Source: Bradyrhizobium cytisi (GTDB taxonomy: Bacteria; Pseudomonadota; Alphaproteobacteria; Rhizobiales; Xanthobacteraceae). Taken from it: a stretch of 64,000 nt of DNA. Both the position numbers and the translations under genes were made by a program. Location of the stretch: positions 1 through 64,000 of the forward strand of contig NZ_VSSR01000043.1 of the NCBI RefSeq assembly GCF_008123515.1. Reading direction: 5' to 3'. The notes beneath the pieces are model-generated. The model worked only from the letters and a program-made list of their open reading frames with translations, searched no databases and had not been told where the DNA came from. Shown here piece after piece: positions 56,649-64,000 of this stretch (positions are counted from its first letter, which is position 1; each line of letters starts with the position of its first letter).

Positions 56649-57810
56649 CCGGAGCAGCCGCGGGCTTCGCCGGCGGCGGCTTCAGCGGCTTGTCCTGCCG
56701 CTTCGACCAGGAGATGTAATAGGCGACCGTCGTCATGATCGCGATGCCCGCGATGGAGACGAAGAGCTGCGCAAACAGCGAGCCCGAGCTCATCGACAGC
56801 TCGAAATGGCCGACGAAGGACAGGAACACGCCGACGCAGAATACGGCGAGCGATTGCTGGCCGCAGACGATCACCGGATCGAAGATCTTCCACTCCAGGC
56901 CCGGCCAGTCCTTCGGCACGAAGCGGATCACCAGGATCACGATCACGACGAAGTGGATGAAGCGGTAAGGCGCGAGGTTGGTCTTGTCGTTCGGATTGAA
57001 CGCCGAGAACAGCCATTCCGGGAGCATGCCGCCGAGGGTGGGGAAGCGGCCGGCCATGGTCATGACCAGCGCGAACAGGAGATAGCCGAGGCAGAGCCAC
57101 AGCGTGATCGGCGAGTTGATCAGCGTCATCGAGCGGCGCGCACCGCCCATCGCGCACCAGGCGCCGAACACGAACAGCACCTGCCAGCAATAGGGGTTGA
57201 AGTACCACTGGCCGGCCGGGTAGGCGTTCAGGTTCAGGCCGAAATGGCGCGCGGACAGCCACAGGATGATGGAGAGCGCCATCGTCAGATCGGGCTTGCG
57301 CAGCATGAACCACAGCACCGGCGGAAACAGGCCCATCAGCACGATGTAGAGCGGCAGCACGTCGAGATTGAGCGGCTTGAAGCGCAGGAACAGGCCCTGG
57401 CGCAGCGTCTCGGTGGCATTGTCGACGAGGCCTGCGACGTTGAACTCGTTGATCATCTCGGAATCGCCGAAGCGCAGCGCCAGATAGCTGATCGAGGCGA
57501 TGTAGATCACGAACAGGATGATGTGGGCGACATAGAGCTGCCAGACCCGCTTGGTGAGGCGGGTGGCGCCGACGATGAAGCCGCGCTCCAGCATCATGCG
57601 GGCATAGACGAACGAGGCCGTATAGCCTGAGATGAAGACGAACAGGTCCGCCGCGTCGGAGAAGCCGTAATTACGCGTCGTGATCCAGTTCACGACGTTG
57701 TCGGGGATGTGGTCGAGGAAGATCGCCCAGTTGGCGACACCGCGAAACAGGTCGAGCCTGAGGTCACGGCCCTTCTCGGGGAGCGTGGCGTTGATGTTCA
57801 GGAAGGCCAT
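56632..57810 (-). CDS. opgC: OpgC-family periplasmic glucan acyltransferase
   Basis: 392 residues from the ATG at 57810; the longer frame to 57900 is low-complexity. Polytopic membrane enzyme (about ten helices) of the OpgC type that adds succinyl groups to osmoregulated periplasmic glucans. Family traits: RDLRLDLFRGVANWAIFLDH (catalytic His), FSDAADLFVFISGYTASFVY and ARHFGLNLNAYPAGQWYFNP, and VCGQQSLAVFCVGVFLSFVG. The C-terminus is a Lys/Pro/Ala-rich cytosolic tail (PLKPPPAKPAAAPASKAA) that ends on an 18-base tandem duplication. Confidence 0.92.
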   Translation of the reverse strand: MAFLNINATLPEKGRDLRLDLFRGVANWAIFLDHIPDNVVNWITTRNYGFSDAADLFVFISGYTASFVYARMMLERGFIVGATRLTKRVWQLYVAHIILFVIYIASISYLALRFGDSEMINEFNVAGLVDNATETLRQGLFLRFKPLNLDVLPLYIVLMGLFPPVLWFMLRKPDLTMALSIILWLSARHFGLNLNAYPAGQWYFNPYCWQVLFVFGAWCAMGGARRSMTLINSPITLWLCLGYLLFALVMTMAGRFPTLGGMLPEWLFSAFNPNDKTNLAPYRFIHFVVIVILVIRFVPKDWPGLEWKIFDPVIVCGQQSLAVFCVGVFLSFVGHFELSMSSGSLFAQLFVSIAGIAIMTTVAYYISWSKRQDKPLKPPPAKPAAAPASKAA

Positions 57811-58065
57811 GCGACGGGAGCTCTCGAAGGGGACGGTTTCGCTGAGGTCGGCGAGGCGGGACCGCCGGGCGGGATTCCCAGGCGGACGGCGGGTACGCAA
57901 TTGTCACAGTGCAGCATAATGACTATACCCCTCGGTGAGGGACCCGGGGACCCGGAATCACCGATCAGTTCCCGAAAGGTGTCTCTATACTATGCCCGCG
58001 GTTTTCACCAATCGCTACCGTGACGCATTAAAATCGAACGAAAAGACCAAGAGGCCGGACCGCCA

Positions 58066-58371
58066 ATGACCGCACGCATTTTCAAACCCGCCAAGAACGC
58101 GATGCAATCCGGCCGGTCCAAGACCAAGGAATGGCAGCTCGATTACGAGCCCGAGCAGCCGCGCGCGGTGGAGCCGCTGATGGGCTGGACCTCGTCCGGT
58201 GACATGAAGCAGCAGATCACGCTGCGCTTCCACACCAAGGACGAGGCGGTCGCTTATTGCGAGCGCAAGGGCATCGCCTACCAGGTGATCGAGCCGAAGG
58301 AATCGCTGCATCGCCAGGTCGCGTATGCCGACAACTTCTCGTTCCGCCGCGGTGAGCCCTGGACGCATTGA
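58066..58371 (+). CDS. NDUFS4-like complex I accessory subunit
   Basis: 101 residues. Pattern MTARIFKPAKNAMQSGRSKT, KEWQLDYEPEQPRAVEPLMG, WTSSGDMKQQITLRFHTKDE, EAVAYCERKGIAYQVIEPKE and NFSFRRGEPWTH matches the ETC_C1_NDUFS4 family, an accessory subunit of NADH-quinone oxidoreductase found in alphaproteobacteria and mitochondria. Single gene away from the nuo operon. Confidence 0.9.
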   Translation: MTARIFKPAKNAMQSGRSKTKEWQLDYEPEQPRAVEPLMGWTSSGDMKQQITLRFHTKDEAVAYCERKGIAYQVIEPKESLHRQVAYADNFSFRRGEPWTH

Positions 58372-58468
58372 GGGGCGTCGCTTCGGCCGTCCTCTGCGGG
58401 TAGCCCTTGGCACCCATTCCGCCGCGTGCTTCGCTGGTCCGCGTGACGGGACCATGACGAGGTGGGGG

Positions 58469-58963
58469 ATGGCGGGGCGTGACCAGCTCGACGGCGTCGA
58501 TCTGAAGATCTTATCCGAGCTGCAGCAGGACGGGCGGGTTCGCAACAACGAGCTGGCCCTGCGCGTCGGCGTGTCCGCGCCGAACTGCCTGCGGCGGCTC
58601 AAATCGCTGTTCAGCCGCGGCGTGATCCGTGCGGTGCGTGCCGTCATCGACGAGCGATTGCTCGGCTATGAGGTGGTGTCGTTCGTCTCGATCCAGCTCG
58701 GCAGCCAGGCTCAACCGGTGCTGGAGGCGTTCGAGGGATCGATCGCTGCAATCCCGCGCATCCAGCAGTGCTGGCGGATTTCCGGCGACACCGACTATCT
58801 CCTGAGATGCGTCGCGCCGAGCGTCGAGAGCATGCGCCAGCAGCTCCTGCATTTTGCTGCGATGCCCAACGTGAAGAATGTGCGCAGCTTTCCGGTGCTG
58901 GGTGTCGCCAAGGACGTGCCGCTGCCGGTGCAGGAGATCGCGGCTGCGGCGCCGGCAGGATAG
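58469..58963 (+). CDS. Lrp/AsnC-family transcription regulator
   Basis: 164 residues from the ATG at 58469 (GAGG six bases upstream); upstream starts are open but less likely. N-terminal HTH: DLKILSELQQDGRVRNNELA and VGVSAPNCLRRLKSLFSRGV; C-terminal RAM domain: PVLEAFEGSIAAIPRIQQCW, RISGDTDYLLRCVAPSVESM. Binds an amino acid and controls transport or catabolic genes. Converges with the AraC gene, 14 bases apart. Its position near the liu operon makes a leucine-related role possible. Confidence 0.92.
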   Translation: MAGRDQLDGVDLKILSELQQDGRVRNNELALRVGVSAPNCLRRLKSLFSRGVIRAVRAVIDERLLGYEVVSFVSIQLGSQAQPVLEAFEGSIAAIPRIQQCWRISGDTDYLLRCVAPSVESMRQQLLHFAAMPNVKNVRSFPVLGVAKDVPLPVQEIAAAAPAG

Positions 58964-58977
58964 CGGCCGCGCGAGAC

Positions 58978-60006
58978 TCAACGGTATCTGCCGCGAAACT
59001 CGCGCGGGCTGGCGCCGGTCCAGCTGCGGAAGGCCCGCGAAAAACTCTTTTCGTTGCGGAAGCCGGCGAGTTCCGCAATCCGCTTGATCGGCGTGCGGCC
59101 GCGCATCAGCTCCTGCTTGGCAAGCTCGAGCTTTGCTTCCTCCTTGAGGTCGCGGAGCGAGGTGGCTTCCTCGCGCAGCCGACGATGCATGGTGCGGGTG
59201 GAGAGCGCGAGCTCGCTGGCGACATCCTCCGCGCCGAGAATGCGTCCGCGCGCCTCGCGGAGCACGCGCCGGACACGCTCGACCAGCAAACGATCGCGGC
59301 GATAGGGCAGCACGGTCAGCCGCAACGCGCCCTTGAGCATGCTGTCGAGGTCGGCGGCGGTGCGGGTCAGCGGCAGCGAGAGATAATGCTTGTCGAAGAC
59401 GATGCGGGCACCGTCTGCGTCGAAGCGGACGTGCTTGCAGAAGATAGTCGGGTAGACCGAGACGTGTCCGGGCTCGGCATAGGGAAATTCCGCCGCGCGG
59501 AGTGCGATTGCGGAATCCACCGCCCAGCAGGAGAAGCCGAGCACATAGCGGAGCAGGGTGACGAGGCAGAACTCGCGCAGGGGCCCGAGATCGTGCTTCT
59601 CGCGAATGGAAATGATTGCGGTCTCGCCGCTGACCGCAAGCTCGAACAGCACGTCTTCCGTCAGCAGGCGATGATGCCGGCACCAGCGTTTCAGCGCGAC
59701 CTCGAGATTGGGCGCGGTGATCGAGGCACGGCACAGCATGCCGTAAGTGCCGAAAGGCAGCCTGCGCGAGAACCAGCCGAGCGCCTCGTCATCGAGCTCG
59801 CGCATGGCGTGGCCCGCCAGCGCCTCGAACTGCGCCGCGGTGACCCGCCCGTCGGCCGATCCGACGAGGTCGGACAGGACCTGCCCCTTGCTCAATGCCT
59901 CGGCCGGATCCCGCCCATAGCGGGCATAGGCCGCGACCACGCCCCGGACGAAGGCGGCGGGCGTCATGGCGCGACGGGGCGTAGCGGTTGCGGCCTGAAA
60001 GGGCAT
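58978..60006 (-). CDS. AraC-family regulator, likely of the liu operon
   Basis: 342 residues, ATG at 60006. The N-terminal two thirds matches the arabinose-binding-like sensor of OruR/ArgR-type AraC proteins (VLSDLVGSADGRVTAAQFEA, MCRASITAPNLEVALKRWCR reading LCRASITAPNLEVALKRW), and the C-terminus holds ASELALSTRTMHRRLREEA and IKRIAELAGFRNEKSFSRAF with WTGASPREFR. It is divergent from liuA across 126 bases, so it is the probable regulator of leucine/isovalerate catabolism. Confidence 0.9.
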   Translation of the reverse strand: MPFQAATATPRRAMTPAAFVRGVVAAYARYGRDPAEALSKGQVLSDLVGSADGRVTAAQFEALAGHAMRELDDEALGWFSRRLPFGTYGMLCRASITAPNLEVALKRWCRHHRLLTEDVLFELAVSGETAIISIREKHDLGPLREFCLVTLLRYVLGFSCWAVDSAIALRAAEFPYAEPGHVSVYPTIFCKHVRFDADGARIVFDKHYLSLPLTRTAADLDSMLKGALRLTVLPYRRDRLLVERVRRVLREARGRILGAEDVASELALSTRTMHRRLREEATSLRDLKEEAKLELAKQELMRGRTPIKRIAELAGFRNEKSFSRAFRSWTGASPREFRGRYR

Positions 60007-60132
60007 ATGAAGTCCTTTGGAAAATCCTCGCCAAACTTGGCGGAAAATGCAACCTTTTCGACCGCCAGGGCGCCTGGGTGGGGATAGGTTCGGGGCCGAC
60101 AAGAAATTCGCAGGGAAACTGGAGGAATCGCC

Positions 60133-61305
60133 TTGAACATCCCGAGCATCGACTTCGATCTGGGCGAAGACATCAGCATGCTGCGCGACACCGTGCGCGC
60201 CTTTGTCGAGGCGGAGGTGGCGCCGCGCGCGGCGGAGGTCGAGAAGGCCAATCTGTTCCCGGCCGATCTCTGGAAGCGTTTTGGTGACCTCGGCCTGCTC
60301 GGCATGACCGCGCCGGAGCAATATGGCGGCTCCAACATGGGCTACCTCGCCCATATCGTCGCCATGGAGGAGATTTCGCGCGGCTCGGCCGCAATCGGGC
60401 TGTCCTACGGCGCCCACTCCAACCTCTGCGTCAACCAGATCCGCCGCAACGGCAACGACGCGCAGCGGCAGCGCTATCTGCCGAAGCTGATCTCCGGCGA
60501 GTATGTCGGCGCGCTCGCGATGTCCGAGCCGGGCGCCGGCTCCGACGTCGTCTCGATGAAACTGCGCGCCGACAAGCGCGGCGACCGCTATGTGCTCAAC
60601 GGCGCGAAGATGTGGATCACCAATGGCGGCGATGCGGACGTGCTGGTGGTCTATGCCAAGACCGATCCGGAGGCCGGCCCGCGCGGCATGACCGCCTTCC
60701 TGATCGAGAAGGGCTTCAAGGGTTTCACCCACGGCCCGCATCTCGACAAGCTCGGCATGCGCGGCTCCAACACCTATCCCTTGTTCTTCGACGACTGCGA
60801 GGTGCCGGAGGAGAACGTGCTCGCCGGCGTGGGCGAGGGCGTCAACGTGCTGATGTCGGGCCTCGACTACGAGCGCGCGGTGCTCTCCGGCGGCCCGCTC
60901 GGAATCATGGCGGCCTGCATGGACGCGGTGGTGCCCTACATGCACGAACGAAAACAGTTCGGCCAGCCGATCGGCGATTTCCAGCTGATGCAGGGCAAGC
61001 TAGCCGACATGTATTCGACCTGGCAGGCGACGCGCGCCTACGTCTACGCCGTGGGAAAGGCCTGCGACCGCGCCAATCACGCGCGCAGCTTGCGCAAGGA
61101 CGCTGCCGCCGCGATCCTCTATTCCGCGGAGAAGGCAACGTGGATGGCGGGCGAGGCGATCCAGGCGCTGGGCGGCGTCGGCTATACATCCGAGTTTCCG
61201 GTCGGTCGTCTCTGGCGCGACGCCAAGCTTTACGAGATCGGCGCGGGCACGTCCGAGGTCCGCCGCATGCTGATCGGCCGTGAGCTGATGGCGGAAACGG
61301 CTTAA
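60133..61305 (+). CDS. liuA: Isovaleryl-CoA dehydrogenase
   Basis: 390 residues; TTG start with GGAGG six bases upstream. FAD-dependent acyl-CoA dehydrogenase that oxidises isovaleryl-CoA to 3-methylcrotonyl-CoA. Motifs: GLLGMTAPEQYGGSNMGYLA, VGALAMSEPGAGSDVVSMKL, KMWITNGGDADVLVVYAKTD and the catalytic Glu region LDYERAVLSGGPLGIM, then QALGGVGYTSEFPVGRLWRD. The following carboxylase genes fix the identity. First gene of the liu operon. Confidence 0.94.
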   Translation: MNIPSIDFDLGEDISMLRDTVRAFVEAEVAPRAAEVEKANLFPADLWKRFGDLGLLGMTAPEQYGGSNMGYLAHIVAMEEISRGSAAIGLSYGAHSNLCVNQIRRNGNDAQRQRYLPKLISGEYVGALAMSEPGAGSDVVSMKLRADKRGDRYVLNGAKMWITNGGDADVLVVYAKTDPEAGPRGMTAFLIEKGFKGFTHGPHLDKLGMRGSNTYPLFFDDCEVPEENVLAGVGEGVNVLMSGLDYERAVLSGGPLGIMAACMDAVVPYMHERKQFGQPIGDFQLMQGKLADMYSTWQATRAYVYAVGKACDRANHARSLRKDAAAAILYSAEKATWMAGEAIQALGGVGYTSEFPVGRLWRDAKLYEIGAGTSEVRRMLIGRELMAETA

Positions 61306-61375
61306 ACCCACCACACGATTGGAATTGCCGCGAAGCCATCGCGGCCTCACCACGCCACCAGAAACGCGGGACCAC

Positions 61376-62980
61376 ATGCCGCTCCATTCCAGCATCGATC
61401 CATCTTCATCCGATTTTGCGCGCAACTCCGACGCCATGCGCGTGCTTGTCGCCGACCTGCGCGAAAAGCTCAGCCAGGTAGCCGGCGGCGGCGGCGAGGT
61501 CTCGCGCAGCCGCCACACGTCGCGCGGCAAGATGCTGGCGCGCGAGCGCGTCGATCTGCTGGTCGATCCCGGGACCTCGTTCCTGGAGCTGTCGCCGCTG
61601 GCGGCCCATGGCCTCTATGGCGGCGACGTGCATTCGGCGAGCATCGTCACCGGCGTGGGGCGCATCTCGGGCCGCGAATGCGTTGTTGTCGCCAATGACG
61701 CCACCATCAAGGGCGGCACCTATTACCCCATGACCGTGAAGAAGCATCTGCGGGCGCAGGACATCGCGCGGCAGAACAATCTTCCCTGCGTCTACATGGT
61801 CGATTCCGGCGGCGCCTTCCTGCCGCTGCAGGACGAGATCTTTCCGGACGAGCGCCACTTCGGCCGCATCTTCTACAACCAGGCGCAGATGTCGTCGCAG
61901 GGCATCCCGCAGATCGCGATCGTGATGGGCTCCTGCACCGCCGGCGGCGCCTACGTGCCGGCGATGTCCGACGAGAGCATTATCGTTCGCAATCAAGGCA
62001 CCATCTTCCTCGGTGGCCCGCCGCTTGTGAAGGCCGCGACCGGTGAGGTCGTCAGCGCCGAGGAACTCGGCGGCGCCGACGTGCATTCGCGGCAGTCGGG
62101 CGTCACCGACCATTACGCCCAGAACGATGCGCACGCGATCGGCATCGCCCGGCGCATCGTCGGCACGCTGAAGCCATCGGCGCGGCCGAACCTCAACATG
62201 CACCCGCCGCGCGATCCGCTGTTCGCGGCGGAGGAGATCTACGGCGTCGTCCCCGTCGACGGCCGCAAGCCGTTCGACGTCCGCGACATCATCGCGCGCA
62301 TCGTCGACGGCTCCGAGTTCGACGAGTTCAAGAAGCTCTACGGTACGACGCTGGTGTGCGGCTTTGCGCACATCTGGGGCTATCCGGTTGGCATTATTGC
62401 CAACAACGGCATCCTGTTCAGCGAGAGCTCGCTGAAGGGCGCGCATTTCATCGAGCTGTGCTGCCAGCGCGGCATTCCGCTGGTATTCCTGCAGAACATC
62501 ACCGGATTCATGGTCGGCAAGAAATACGAAACCGGCGGCATCGCGCGCGATGGCGCCAAGCTGGTGACGGCGGTTGCGACCGCCTCGGTGCCGAAATTCA
62601 CTGTGGTGATCGGCGGCTCCTACGGCGCCGGCAATTACGGCATGTGCGGCCGCGCCTATTCACCGCGCTTCCTCTGGATGTGGCCGAATGCACGCATCTC
62701 GGTGATGGGTGGCGAGCAGGCCTCGATGGTGCTGAGCCAGGTCCGCCGTGACAATATCGAGGCCAAGGGCGATAGCTGGTCGAAGGACGAGGAAGATAAA
62801 TTCCGCGAGCCGATCCGCGCGCAATATGAGAGCCAGGGCCATCCGTATTACGCGACCGCGCGTCTCTGGGACGACGGCGTGATCGACCCGGCCGACACGC
62901 GGCTGGTGCTCGGCCTCGGCCTCTCGGCGGCGTCGAATGCGCCGATCGAGCCGACGAAATTCGGCCTGTTCAGGATGTGA
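61376..62980 (+). CDS. liuB: 3-Methylcrotonyl-CoA carboxylase, carboxyltransferase (beta) subunit
   Basis: 534 residues from the ATG at 61376. Transfers carboxyl from biotin to 3-methylcrotonyl-CoA. Crotonase-like fold halves: GGTYYPMTVKKHLRAQDIAR, YMVDSGGAFLPLQDEIFPDE, VMGSCTAGGAYVPAMSDESI, and C-terminal half FLQNITGFMVGKKYETGGIA, VVIGGSYGAGNYGMCGRAYS and MWPNARISVMGGEQAS. Between liuA and liuD, in operon order. Length fits the acetyl/propionyl/methylcrotonyl-CoA carboxylase beta family. Confidence 0.95.
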   Translation: MPLHSSIDPSSSDFARNSDAMRVLVADLREKLSQVAGGGGEVSRSRHTSRGKMLARERVDLLVDPGTSFLELSPLAAHGLYGGDVHSASIVTGVGRISGRECVVVANDATIKGGTYYPMTVKKHLRAQDIARQNNLPCVYMVDSGGAFLPLQDEIFPDERHFGRIFYNQAQMSSQGIPQIAIVMGSCTAGGAYVPAMSDESIIVRNQGTIFLGGPPLVKAATGEVVSAEELGGADVHSRQSGVTDHYAQNDAHAIGIARRIVGTLKPSARPNLNMHPPRDPLFAAEEIYGVVPVDGRKPFDVRDIIARIVDGSEFDEFKKLYGTTLVCGFAHIWGYPVGIIANNGILFSESSLKGAHFIELCCQRGIPLVFLQNITGFMVGKKYETGGIARDGAKLVTAVATASVPKFTVVIGGSYGAGNYGMCGRAYSPRFLWMWPNARISVMGGEQASMVLSQVRRDNIEAKGDSWSKDEEDKFREPIRAQYESQGHPYYATARLWDDGVIDPADTRLVLGLGLSAASNAPIEPTKFGLFRM

Positions 62981-62984
62981 TGCG

Positions 62985-64000
<1,016 letters not shown>

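Overview
This is a GC-rich window whose gene content, short dispersed repeats and small orphan proteins suggest a Bradyrhizobium-like alphaproteobacterium (Rhizobiales). Supporting signs are the EF-P/EpmA/EpmB trio, OpgC glucan modification, a leucine-degradation (liu) operon, a GTTC-N7-GTTC LexA-type box and many Rhizobiales-type microproteins. No CRISPR array, prophage, integrase or rRNA was seen. Both ends cut through genes.

Layout. (1) 1-10.3 kb, minus strand: a tightly packed operon reading FGE (formylglycine-generating enzyme) > remnant of a sulfatase > MoxR AAA+ ATPase > DUF58 > DUF4381 > VWA (BatA-like) > VWA/TPR (BatB-like) > BatD > Tat-exported sulfatase > secreted HAD phosphatase (cut by the window start). 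It pairs a sulfatase and its maturase with a complete MoxR/Bat module. A divergent AraC regulator follows. (2) 11.8-24.3 kb: VOC protein, a broken hypothetical gene, a soluble chemoreceptor-like sensor, recJ, an SDR plus class II aldolase pair, a MltB-type transglycosylase, MarR divergent from AhpD-like and cupin genes, a glutamate-type binding protein and an M23 peptidase. (3) 24.3-27.2 kb: efp divergent from epmA-epmB. (4) 27.2-30.5 kb: aroG with a very clear attenuator (a leader peptide with an aromatic run, an antiterminator and a terminator), DUF308 and PrsW-like proteins. (5) 30.8-38.8 kb: PilZ proteins, a frameshifted membrane protein, a glycan/lipid cassette (acyltransferase, methyltransferase-GT2 fusion, GT-C), tRNA-Glu and microproteins. 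(6) 38.9-47.4 kb: GST, gloA, a 1907-residue surface/secreted repeat protein with two seven-bladed propellers, and a RAYT transposase between inverted repeats. (7) 47.5-56.6 kb: small genes, HU, a candidate structured RNA, a candidate SOS-controlled microprotein, a GrlR-like protein, a sirtuin, a double cold-shock protein, DUF192 and tRNA-Pro. (8) 56.6-64 kb: opgC, an NDUFS4-like complex I subunit, an Lrp regulator, and an AraC regulator divergent from liuA-liuB-liuD.

Most notable are the aroG attenuator, whose predicted transcript would begin exactly at the leader AUG; the MoxR/Bat/FGE/sulfatase operon; the LexA-box plus ribosome-site hairpin in front of a 44-residue protein; and two genes whose stop codons have been copied by short in-frame tandem duplications. 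All function calls rest on motif recognition by eye; no database search was run.
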